Origin: Acidobacteriota bacterium
Lineage (GTDB): Bacteria; Acidobacteriota; Terriglobia; Acidiferrales; UBA7541
Reading direction: 5' to 3'
Length of the DNA: 64,000 bases
Assembly (NCBI GenBank): GCA_013289855.1
Contig: JABCZD010000004.1
Span: forward strand, 186,001-250,000
Position 1 is the first letter of the stretch. Each line of letters starts with the position of its first letter. The translations under genes and the position numbers were made by a program. The notes under the pieces were generated by a model that searched no databases, was not told the DNA's origin, and was given only the letters and a program-made list of their open reading frames with translations. This document shows positions 41,655-49,630 of the stretch, piece by piece.

Positions 41655-44600
41655 ATGGAAGACCAGCGCGGCAATTTTGCCGATGAGACGAGCGATATGG
41701 CATCCGAAAATGCAATGAACGCAAGCAGCGATTTGCGGAAACGACGGAGCACGCGGATTGTACAGGCCGTGCCCTTGGCGGTAACCGGCGTGGATGCGCT
41801 GGGGCGGCCATTCACGGAGCGCACTTCGACGCTGATTATCAATTGCCATGGTTGCAGGTACCAGTCGAAGCATTACGTTTTGAAAAATATGTGGGTGACG
41901 CTGGAAATTCCACATCCGGAGAGCGGGCAGCAGGCGCGCAATGTACGTGGGCGAGTGGCGTGGATCCAGCGGCCACGAACGGTGCGGCAACTTTTTCAAG
42001 TGGCGCTGGAACTGGAGCAGCCGGGAAATGCCTGGGGCATGGCGTTTCCGCCGGAGGATTGGTTTACGTTTCCCGAAGCCAGCGCGGCGCATTCCACAGC
42101 GACAATTACGCCCGGTGGAACGCTTTCGGGAATGCCCCATGCGACGAGCGGCAGCGCGGAGAGCGGACACGTCGATCATCTGGCTGGCGCCGGGAGTGAA
42201 CCGGGAGCTGAAGCGAAGTTGAGCGAGGCGGAAGTGCCGCCGGTGATGGCCGGGGACAACGTGCGGATATTTCCTTCTCCGGTAAGCACCACGGATGCTT
42301 CTTTGCAATTGGCGCGGCAGATGACGCGGCTACTGAACGATGCCAAGCAGCAAATCCAGGCTGCGGCACGCGATGCGGCGACGCACGCGGTGTCCGCGGA
42401 ACGGCACCGGGCGTTCGAGGAGTGGGAGCAGAAATTCGCGGCGGCACGCGTGGAAGTGGTGAATGAAGCGGAGCGCGCGCTCGGGAAAATTCAGCGGGAA
42501 GCGGACGCGCAGGCCAAGCGCGTGGCGGCTACCGCGGAAGAGTTGGCCGAGAAAACGCGCAACGAACTGCCGCTAAGCGTGACGCCCCAACTGCACGAAC
42601 TGGCGCAGAGCGTGGCGCAGGAGTTCTCAGGAAAGCTCGTGGAACAAGGAGCGGCGCATCGCGCGCAGTTCGAACAGCACGCCGCGGGAACGGCGGAAAC
42701 GCTGCGGGCGCTGTGCGAGCAGGCGGAGGCGGCGATCAGCAGATTGACGGCGCATCGCGAGAGCGCCGAGGCGCAGCTGCAGGAGCGCGCTGAGGCAGCG
42801 AAGAGAAGTTTGGACGAGACGGCGCAAGAGGCCTTGCGCGCTACATTGCACGCCACCAATGAGGCGCTCGAGGAGCGGACGAGGACTCTTGAATCGGCCG
42901 GCCAAGCGCTGGCGGAGAATTTGCAGAGGCTGGAACAGCAGTCACGAATGTTGGAGGAGAGCCGGCAGGCGGAGGAAGAATCCGGGCGGCGACGCGCGGC
43001 GGCGCTGACGGGACAGGGCGAAGCACTGCAGGGCGCGGTTCGAGAAAGCGCCAACCGGTTGGCGGAACTTTTTGAAGCGCAAGCGAAAGCGCAGGAAACG
43101 GCGCGCATGCTGAGCGAAGAAACGGCTCGCACGGCAGACACCGGAGCGGCACGCGTGGCGGCAATGCAGGATCAAGTGCTGGAGCGGCACGCGGTCGTTC
43201 AGGCCACTTTTGAAGCGAGTTGGCGTGCGCAGCTTGAGTCAGAGATGGAAGCGGCGAAGGAGCGCTGGCGAGAACACGTTGCTGCGACGATTCAAGGCGC
43301 GATCGCGGAAGCGGTGAGAGACGCGGTCGCCACAGCTACGGCAGAAGCGGGGCGCGGGTTGGATGAGCATGCGCGCGGATTGACGCAGGAAATGACCGGC
43401 CAGTTGCACGAGGAAGCAGCGCAGAGCGTTGAACGGCTGCTGGCCGAACGGGTACATGGACAGCTCGATGGGCAGGTTGCGGCTTTGCACGAAGCGGCCA
43501 ACCGGGTGTCGGGTGAAACGGAACAACATATAGCGGGGTTGCGCGACGTGGCCTCGCAAGTTGCGGCGCAGGCGGCTGGTGAAACCAAGCATCGACTCAC
43601 GGAACTGCGCGAGGCTGCCGCGGCAGCGGTGCGTGAGGCGGAACAGCGCGTCGCGGGCGTACGCTCGTCCGCGGAAGAGTTTGCAAGCACTGCACTACGC
43701 GAAAAAACCGAGCGGCTTGACCCGCTGGTGTGGCGAGCTGGGGAAGCGATTGCGCGACTGGAACAGTTTTCTGCGCGGCTGGATTCAGCGCAGGAAGATT
43801 CCCTGCACGGATTCCGAGCGCAGTTGGATGACGTGTTGAGCTTGCATCGCAACGAACTGCACCGCCGGTCCGAGTCGCTCTTCGAAGAGATTAACGGACG
43901 GATTCGCAAAGCGTTTGAAGATACCAGTCGGCAAGCCGTGGAGGAGTTTGCGCAGCAAGTGAGCGCGACCGTACAGCCACACGTTACACAAGCCGAGGAA
44001 GCGGTACACCGCCTGGCGGGCGGCAGGTCGCTGCTGGACGCGGCCATGACGCTGCAGCAGGATCGCATACGCGGTTTTGCGGACGAAGCGTTTGCGAATT
44101 CGCTGGCGCGTTTCAGGGAGAATTTGGGCAGCGTCGAACAGGTGTTGCAGGACGCTTCGCAGGCGATCACCGAACGGAGCCTGGCGGAAATGGAAGGTAA
44201 AGTCGAAAGCTTGCGCCACCAGGCGATAGAGGATGTATTTAAATCGTCCGAGTGGTACGAGAAAAAGGCGCAGACACATATTCAGAGCGCTACCGAGCGG
44301 GCCGTGGAGCAGGCTGCGAACCTGCTGCGCGAGAAGGCGGGCGAAGTCTCCGGGACATTCGCCAGCGAAGTAGATCACGCCAGCAGAAATTTTATCAGCC
44401 ACACTCAGACCCAGATGGAAGAAGTCTTGCGAGACGCCTTCGAACGGTCGCGCGCGCTGTTTGCCGAAGCCGCCGAAACGACCGAAGCGGCGTTCACGGA
44501 TGAGATTCAGCGTACCGCGCGGCGCGAGCTGGCGGGGTTCGGCGAAGAAGTGCAGCGTTCCGCCGGCGAGATGCACGGGCAACTCGAGACAGCGCGCGTG

Positions 44601-45041
44601 GAATTGGCATTGCGCACCTCGGCGGAGCAGGAAGACTTTCTACGACGATTTCAAGCAGGCATGAGCCGCGCCATGGAAAGCAGCGTAGCGGAGGCTCGGA
44701 ACAGCGTGGAAGCAAGCTTCGCACCGCTTCTGGAGACTTTCCGCAACGTGACGCACGCGCATCAGGAAGAGTTGCGGGGAGCGTATCAAAAGGCGGGCGA
44801 AGAAGCAGCTGAGGAACACCGCGAGAAATTGCGCGGCATTTCCAATCAATGGATGCTGGCCACGGTAGCGTCGCTGGATCAACAATCGCGCGCCATGGTG
44901 GCGAATATCGCAGCGACCGCGGAGCAGCAGCTGCGAACCGCGTGCGAACAAGTGTTTGCGGGCGTAGGAGACTCACTGCGCGAGCGCATGCGGGAAATTG
45001 CATCGGGAATGGATGCGAAGGCCAAGGGGCAATCCGCGTAA
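41655..45041 (+). CDS. giant PilZ-like plus coiled-coil cytoplasmic protein
   Basis: A 1128-residue protein. Residues ~28-140 resemble a PilZ domain (RKRRSTRI at the start, INCHGCRY in place of the D/N-x-S-x-x-G motif, then VRGRVAWIQRP and FQVALELEQPG). From ~225 to the C-terminus it is an almost unbroken coiled coil rich in Ala, Glu, Gln and Arg with many short tandem-like segments, similar in style to apolipoprotein or chemoreceptor signalling helices. No signal peptide or membrane span is seen. GCGGAAG precedes the ATG. The c-di-GMP-binding Arg pair seems kept, but the second motif is altered, so ligand binding is unsure. A scaffold or cytoskeletal role is possible; function unknown. Confidence 0.7.
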   Translation: MEDQRGNFADETSDMASENAMNASSDLRKRRSTRIVQAVPLAVTGVDALGRPFTERTSTLIINCHGCRYQSKHYVLKNMWVTLEIPHPESGQQARNVRGRVAWIQRPRTVRQLFQVALELEQPGNAWGMAFPPEDWFTFPEASAAHSTATITPGGTLSGMPHATSGSAESGHVDHLAGAGSEPGAEAKLSEAEVPPVMAGDNVRIFPSPVSTTDASLQLARQMTRLLNDAKQQIQAAARDAATHAVSAERHRAFEEWEQKFAAARVEVVNEAERALGKIQREADAQAKRVAATAEELAEKTRNELPLSVTPQLHELAQSVAQEFSGKLVEQGAAHRAQFEQHAAGTAETLRALCEQAEAAISRLTAHRESAEAQLQERAEAAKRSLDETAQEALRATLHATNEALEERTRTLESAGQALAENLQRLEQQSRMLEESRQAEEESGRRRAAALTGQGEALQGAVRESANRLAELFEAQAKAQETARMLSEETARTADTGAARVAAMQDQVLERHAVVQATFEASWRAQLESEMEAAKERWREHVAATIQGAIAEAVRDAVATATAEAGRGLDEHARGLTQEMTGQLHEEAAQSVERLLAERVHGQLDGQVAALHEAANRVSGETEQHIAGLRDVASQVAAQAAGETKHRLTELREAAAAAVREAEQRVAGVRSSAEEFASTALREKTERLDPLVWRAGEAIARLEQFSARLDSAQEDSLHGFRAQLDDVLSLHRNELHRRSESLFEEINGRIRKAFEDTSRQAVEEFAQQVSATVQPHVTQAEEAVHRLAGGRSLLDAAMTLQQDRIRGFADEAFANSLARFRENLGSVEQVLQDASQAITERSLAEMEGKVESLRHQAIEDVFKSSEWYEKKAQTHIQSATERAVEQAANLLREKAGEVSGTFASEVDHASRNFISHTQTQMEEVLRDAFERSRALFAEAAETTEAAFTDEIQRTARRELAGFGEEVQRSAGEMHGQLETARVELALRTSAEQEDFLRRFQAGMSRAMESSVAEARNSVEASFAPLLETFRNVTHAHQEELRGAYQKAGEEAAEEHREKLRGISNQWMLATVASLDQQSRAMVANIAATAEQQLRTACEQVFAGVGDSLRERMREIASGMDAKAKGQSA

Positions 45042-45075
45042 CGCTTCGGCTGATTTGCTGAGCGCCAAACTCGTG

Positions 45076-46329
45076 TCACTCGTACCGCAGCGCCTCCACG
45101 GGATCGAGCTTCGCCGCCTGCATGGCGGGCAGCCACCCGCTCAACACGCCCACCACAATCAAGATTCCGGTCGACAACATCATCGTCAGCAGCGACAACG
45201 TTAGGTGAATATCTACCTTGCCGCTGTCATCTTCATACGCCGGACCTAGAAACGGCAGCGTGCCGATCATCGACGTGATCGACGCTGAGAGCAGCATGCC
45301 AATCGCGCCGGCCGCCAGCGTCATCACCAGCGCCTCCAGCAGGAACTGCCAACGAATGTGCGCTTTCTTCGCGCCCAGAGCGCGGCGTAAGCCTATTTCT
45401 TTGACGCGCTCGTCGACCGACACCAGCATGATGTTCATTACGCCAATCCCGCCGATGCCCAGCGTCAGCGCGCCAACAAAAAACAGCAGCGCCTCGATGC
45501 CGATGGTAATCCCCTCGTAGATGGGTTTGAACTCCTCGCGACCGAACATGGTTATGGCGCGTTTATCCGTGGGCGAAAAGCGCTGGTGGCTGGCCACAGC
45601 TGCGCGCACTTGCAGCATGGCGCTCGATTCAAATCCCGGCGCCACCGGCTCAAACAGCATCACGCTGGCGTGTTTGGTGTCCCACAAATCGCCGGCCGCG
45701 GTATAGGGAATGAACGCGGACTCGTCGTCGCTGGTAAAATAATTGCTGTCGGAAAATTTCGTGTCCATCGAACCGACGACCATAAACTTCACACCATCGA
45801 TGCGCACCGTTTCACCAACCGCGGGAGTGCCGCTGAAAAGCTTTTTCCGCAAGCGCGCGCCAAGAAAGACCACGCGGCGGCGTTCCGCGATATCATCCGG
45901 CGAAATCCAACTCCCCTCGATGGGCACCTCATTGCGCATCTCGCCATATTCCGGAAAAACGCCGCGAATCGCAGTGTCGGCGAGGCGCTCTTCGTGCGAG
46001 ATGCCTTTGAAGCGCACCGTCTCCAGTGTCACGCGCTTCACCAGCGGTGATTGCGCTTTCACCCAGTCGGCGTCGTCCTGATCGAAATGCACTTCTTTGC
46101 CCGCGCGTTCTCCGCCCGCCTGCTCGCTGGTGGTGCCCGGCCAGCACACGACGGCGCCCTTGCCAAAAACTTCGAAGGTATACATCAGCACGCTGCGAAA
46201 TCCCGCACCGTAGCTCAGCAGTAGCGTCACCGCCACGATGCCCCAGGCAATTCCCGTCATAGTCAAAAGACTGCGCAGCGGGTTACGGCCTAACGCGGCC
46301 CAGGCTTCGCGAAAGATTTCGAGGAACAT
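45076..46329 (-). CDS. MacB/FtsX-type ABC transporter permease
   Basis: A 417-residue permease with the MacB layout: helix 1 (NPLRSLLTMTGIAWGIVAVTLLLSYG, ~14-40), a ~230-residue periplasmic domain and three C-terminal helices (LLFFVGALTLGIGGIGVMNIML; LLEALVMTLAAGAIGMLLSASI; LSLLTMMLSTGILIVVGVLSGW) ending QAAKLDPVEALRYE. There is no ATPase domain. GGAGG stands 8 nt ahead of the ATG at 46329; the frame is open to 46419 inside the previous gene. It is the last gene of an adaptor-permease-permease unit. These permeases transmit cytoplasmic ATPase motion to the periplasm to drive efflux or lipoprotein release. Confidence 0.9.
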   Translation of the reverse strand: MFLEIFREAWAALGRNPLRSLLTMTGIAWGIVAVTLLLSYGAGFRSVLMYTFEVFGKGAVVCWPGTTSEQAGGERAGKEVHFDQDDADWVKAQSPLVKRVTLETVRFKGISHEERLADTAIRGVFPEYGEMRNEVPIEGSWISPDDIAERRRVVFLGARLRKKLFSGTPAVGETVRIDGVKFMVVGSMDTKFSDSNYFTSDDESAFIPYTAAGDLWDTKHASVMLFEPVAPGFESSAMLQVRAAVASHQRFSPTDKRAITMFGREEFKPIYEGITIGIEALLFFVGALTLGIGGIGVMNIMLVSVDERVKEIGLRRALGAKKAHIRWQFLLEALVMTLAAGAIGMLLSASITSMIGTLPFLGPAYEDDSGKVDIHLTLSLLTMMLSTGILIVVGVLSGWLPAMQAAKLDPVEALRYE

Positions 46330-46333
46330 CGCG

Positions 46334-47590
46334 CTAACCTCCCGCCTCAAACCGCAAAGCTTCGATCGGATCCACCGAAGCCGCGCGATTCGCGGGATAT
46401 AGCGCCGACAACACCGCAATCAGCCCCAACAAAAGGACCGAACCCGCGCCCAATTTCCAGCTCGCCAGCAATCCGGCAAAGAATTGCGGCATCGGGAGTA
46501 AATTCACCAGTGCGCAAAAGCCGTAAGAGACGATCAGCCCCGTCCCGCCGCTCAGCGCCACGACGATCACGGTCTCCAGGAAAAATTGCCGCAAAATCGA
46601 ACGCCTTGTCGCGCCTAGCGCCATGCGCACACCAATCTCGCGCGTGCGTTCGCGCACCGAGACCAGCATCACGTTCATCACGCCAAGTCCACCCAGAAAA
46701 AGCGTGGCGATGCCCACCGCGCCCATGAACACTTCCATGCCCACAATGATCATGCGGTTGGCTTCCGCGCCCTTTACGGTGTCCCAGATGCTGGCGGCTT
46801 CTTTGTCGCGCGGATCAAAATTGTGCAGCCGCCCCAGCGAGCGCCGCAATTGCGTGACGCAATCCGGATGACTGGCCAAGCTCCAGGGCGCGGCAAGAAT
46901 ACGGTCCACACTATGCTCCGGCGAAGGCGGCTTGTTTGGAAAATCCCGTTTCATGGAATCGAACGGAATAAAAATCTTTCGCGTGTCAGTGCCGTCGTAG
47001 CTGGAATTCTGGTCCTTGAACTTCATCACGCCGATGACGGTATATGGCTTCTCATTCAGCCACACCGTAGCGCCCACGGCGTCACGCTCGGCGAAAAGCT
47101 GCTTCTTTGTGTCGCTGCCAAGAAACGCCACGTTGCGCGCTTCAGCGTTATCCTCGTAATTGTAAAATCGCCCCTCCGCCACGGTTATGCTGCGAATCTC
47201 CGTGAACGGCGGCAGTGATCCAACCGTGTCAATCGTCCCGCTGTTATACAAACTGTGCGCTTGCACGTTGTTACCGAGCTCCGGCATCACATACTTGCAC
47301 GCCGGCGATTCCGCCGCGACCTGCTTATAGTCGTTCTCCATAAAACGAATCGCGCGCCCGGAGCGCAGTCCTCCGGCTTGCATGCTGGTGCGCCCGGAAA
47401 ACACCACCATCACGTCCTTGCCAAAAGTTTCCTGATTTTTCTGGATGCCCTTACCGAGACCTTCGCCCGCCGCAACCATCACGGTGATGGAAATGATTCC
47501 CCAAGCGATGCCAAACATTGTGAGCAGCGTGCGCCGCTTGTTTACCCACAACGTCGCCAGCGTATCCCGCAATAAATCTTCGAAGGACAT
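46334..47590 (-). CDS. MacB/FtsX-type ABC transporter permease
   Basis: A 418-residue permease with the same plan as its downstream neighbour: N-terminal KRRTLLTMFGIAWGIISITVMVAAGEGLGKG, a large periplasmic domain, then MGAVGIATLFLGGLGVMNVMLVSVRERTREIGVRMALGATR with its coupling helix and a final PANRAASVDPIEALRFEAG. GGAG stands 3 nt ahead of the ATG. Four bp separate it from the next permease. The two probably form a heterodimer. An ATP-binding subunit must come from elsewhere because none is encoded nearby. Confidence 0.9.
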   Translation of the reverse strand: MSFEDLLRDTLATLWVNKRRTLLTMFGIAWGIISITVMVAAGEGLGKGIQKNQETFGKDVMVVFSGRTSMQAGGLRSGRAIRFMENDYKQVAAESPACKYVMPELGNNVQAHSLYNSGTIDTVGSLPPFTEIRSITVAEGRFYNYEDNAEARNVAFLGSDTKKQLFAERDAVGATVWLNEKPYTVIGVMKFKDQNSSYDGTDTRKIFIPFDSMKRDFPNKPPSPEHSVDRILAAPWSLASHPDCVTQLRRSLGRLHNFDPRDKEAASIWDTVKGAEANRMIIVGMEVFMGAVGIATLFLGGLGVMNVMLVSVRERTREIGVRMALGATRRSILRQFFLETVIVVALSGGTGLIVSYGFCALVNLLPMPQFFAGLLASWKLGAGSVLLLGLIAVLSALYPANRAASVDPIEALRFEAGG

Positions 47591-47616
47591 AAGCTCCGTT
47601 CACTGGCACTCGCCTT

Positions 47617-47652
47617 GTAGGGGCGAAGCATGCTGCGCCCCATCTCGGCAAG
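47617..47652. repeat. 36-bp dispersed repeat, copy 1
   Basis: GTAGGGGCGAAGCATGCTGC followed by GCCCCATCTCGGCAAG. The copy at 49091-49126 is identical at 30 of 36 positions and in the same orientation. It lies between the adaptor and the first permease gene. Confidence 0.7.
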
Positions 47653-47694
47653 GTGTAACCCGATCGCTAGCTCTTGTACCTGAGCACGCGCGCC

Positions 47695-48924
47695 TTACTG
47701 CAAAATCACCTGCTGCTTCTCGTTCAGCCCTTCCAGCACTTCCGTTTTCACGCCGTTGGAAATTCCCAATTTCACGGCAACTTTCTTTTTCCCGTTATCG
47801 CCCTTCGCGTCCGGCAATTCCACCGACGCTTTGCGCTCCTTGTCGTAAATCAGCGCAGCTTCCGGCACCATCAACACGTTTTTCTTCTCTTCCAGCAAGA
47901 TCTCCGCGTTGGCGCTCATCGACGCCTTTAGTTCGCCGGTGGAATTGGCGATCGAGACGCGCACCTCAAACGTTGTCACGTTATCTTTTTCTTTTCCGAG
48001 TGGCGAAATCTTCGTCACCTTCCCGGTAAATTTCTTGTCCTTGAACGATTCCACCACGATGCGCGCCGGCTGATTCAAATACACTTTGCCGATATCGGCC
48101 TCATCCACTTTGCCCTGCACATACACTTCGCTGATATCGCCAAGGGTCATAATCGGCGTGGCCTGCGATCCCAGCACCAGAATCGAGCTCACCGCATCGC
48201 CCACATTCACATCACGCGACAGCACCAACCCGTCAATTGGGCTAACAATCGTCGAATTCCGCAAATCCTCTTCCGCGTTATCCAGCGCCGCCTTCGATTG
48301 CGCCAGCATGCCTTCGGCCTTGGCAATTTCCGCGCGAGACACCGCCAGATTCGCCTGCGCGCTCAACTGCTTGTTCAGCCCAAGCTGATAATTTTTCTGG
48401 GCATCCTCCACCACCGACCGGGACACCACGCCCTCATTAAATTCCTTCTCCGCCCGCTCCATGCTTAGCTTCAAAAACGGCACATCCGGGCCCTCGGCGT
48501 CTACCTTATTTCGCTCCAGCGAAGCCATGGCCGAATTCCGCGACGCCGTGGCCGCCTGCAAATTCGCCGTGGCCGCGCGCTCCGCGGCTTCCAGTTGCAC
48601 CTTATCCAGTTCCACCAGAATCTGTCCCACCTTCACGCGGTCGCCGTAATCCACATAAATCTTCTTGACGATCCCACTGGCCTTGGATTTGATATCCGCC
48701 TTGGAAAGCGGCTGAATTTTTCCGGTCGCCACCACCACGCGCGCCAAATCTCCGCGCTCCACGTCCGCTAATTTTGAAGCATCAATCGTATGATTCGGCC
48801 GCAACGCCGCCATCACGCCATAACCGCCGCCACCCAGCACCACCAGCCCGATGGCCGCCCAAATCAACCGCCGCCGGCGTTTCTTGCCGTTCGTTCCGTT
48901 TAACCCGTTGCTCCCACTGGCCAT
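47695..48924 (-). CDS. MacA/HlyD-type periplasmic adaptor subunit
   Basis: A 409-residue membrane fusion protein. A membrane anchor (RRRLIWAAIGLVVLGGGGYGVMAAL, ~17-40) is followed by a barrel-sandwich half (ARVVVATGKIQPLSKADIKSKASGIVKKIYVDYGDRVKVGQILVELD), a helical hairpin (~105-210), the second half (STIVSPIDGLVLSRDVNVGDAVSS), and a beta-barrel domain (VEVRVSIANSTGELKASMSANAEILLEEKKNVLMVPEAAL). This matches MacA-like adaptors that link an inner-membrane pump to TolC. GGGGG precedes the ATG. It heads the unit with the two permeases, separated from them by a 104-bp gap that holds the dispersed repeat. Confidence 0.9.
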   Translation of the reverse strand: MASGSNGLNGTNGKKRRRRLIWAAIGLVVLGGGGYGVMAALRPNHTIDASKLADVERGDLARVVVATGKIQPLSKADIKSKASGIVKKIYVDYGDRVKVGQILVELDKVQLEAAERAATANLQAATASRNSAMASLERNKVDAEGPDVPFLKLSMERAEKEFNEGVVSRSVVEDAQKNYQLGLNKQLSAQANLAVSRAEIAKAEGMLAQSKAALDNAEEDLRNSTIVSPIDGLVLSRDVNVGDAVSSILVLGSQATPIMTLGDISEVYVQGKVDEADIGKVYLNQPARIVVESFKDKKFTGKVTKISPLGKEKDNVTTFEVRVSIANSTGELKASMSANAEILLEEKKNVLMVPEAALIYDKERKASVELPDAKGDNGKKKVAVKLGISNGVKTEVLEGLNEKQQVILQ

Positions 48925-49090
48925 GCAAACACCCCCACCCGGTTCAGTCTTGCCACTCTAAGGTACGCATTCCCTCCTCAGGATGTTCCCCAGCATTCTG
49001 GTGGACTTAGACGTAACAAACGGCTCGGAGTCGCGATTAATCTTCTAACCGGACATTTCTAAGCGTGGCCTACTCGATTCCGTCGATTCC

Positions 49091-49126
49091 GTAGGGGCCC
49101 CGCGTGCTGCGGCGCATCTCGGCAAG
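49091..49126. repeat. 36-bp dispersed repeat, copy 2
   Basis: GTAGGGGCCCCGCGTGCTGC followed by GGCGCATCTCGGCAAG, 30 of 36 positions identical to 47617-47652. Confidence 0.7.
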
Positions 49127-49190
49127 ATCCCTCAAGTTTGACGATTCTATTTCTTTCGAAAGATCCGCGTCTCTTTATCGCTAAAATCAA

Positions 49191-49236
49191 ACTACGAAGA
49201 TTTTCGTTGACACTACGAATTTCTTCGTAGTAGAGT
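49191..49236 (+). promoter_or_regulatory. blaI promoter with two BlaI-like operator palindromes
   Basis: TTGACA (49207-49212), 18-bp spacer, TAGAGT (49231-49236). Operator 2 is a perfect 8-4-8 palindrome ACTACGAA-TTTC-TTCGTAGT (49212-49231) filling the space between the two promoter boxes. Operator 1, ACTACGAA-GATT-TTCGTTGA (49191-49210), is a weaker copy whose centre lies 21 bp away, two DNA turns. The transcript would begin within a base or so of the ATG at 49244, so blaI may be translated without a leader. Confidence 0.75.
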
Positions 49237-49243
49237 CTCGCCC

Positions 49244-49630
49244 ATGGCCCACCCCACGCAAAAACCCACCGCTTCCGAACTGGAAATCCTGCAGGTCCTA
49301 TGGACCCGCGGACCCTCCACGGTTCGTGAAGTCTACGAAGTACTCAGCGAAAAAAGAGATATGGGCTACACCAGCGTCTTAAAGCTCATGCAAATCATGA
49401 CGGAAAAAGGCAGCGTGCGCCGAAACGAAACGCAGCGTGCCCACGTTTATGAGGTATGCCAGCCCGCCGAAAAAACCAAGCGCGGCCTGGCCGCCGATGT
49501 TTTGCAGCGCGTGTTTGATGGCTCGGCCAGCGAACTGATGATGCACGCATTGGCCGGCCACCGCGCCTCCAAAGAAGAAATCGCGGAATTGCGACGCTTG
49601 CTTGCGGAGTATGAAAGGAAACAGTCATGA
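49244..49630 (+). CDS. BlaI/MecI family repressor
   Basis: A 128-residue winged-helix repressor. Family marks are LTASELEILQVLW-like PTASELEILQVLWTRGPSTVREVYEVL at the start, DMGYTSVLKLMQIMTEKGSVRR (recognition helix and wing, ~39-60) and a C-terminal dimerisation helix (ELMMHALAGHRASKEEIAELRRLLAEYERK). BlaI proteins repress their own operon and are inactivated by cleavage after a signal from a BlaR1 protease. The cleavage site is not assigned here. Its stop overlaps the protease start by 4 bp. Two palindromes in its promoter suggest autorepression. Confidence 0.94.
   Translation: MAHPTQKPTASELEILQVLWTRGPSTVREVYEVLSEKRDMGYTSVLKLMQIMTEKGSVRRNETQRAHVYEVCQPAEKTKRGLAADVLQRVFDGSASELMMHALAGHRASKEEIAELRRLLAEYERKQS

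Larger units (their letters stand above)
48925..49243. other. divergent region between the adaptor gene and blaI
   Basis: A 319-bp gap that holds the second copy of the 36-bp repeat (49091-49126) and, at its right end, the blaI promoter with two operator palindromes. No gene is seen. Confidence 0.5.

Noticed and set aside
43292..44170. 292-residue Ser/Cys-rich frame antisense to the coiled-coil gene
   Set aside because: The Ser/Cys/Ala bias is what the antisense of an Ala/Glu/Arg coiled coil yields.
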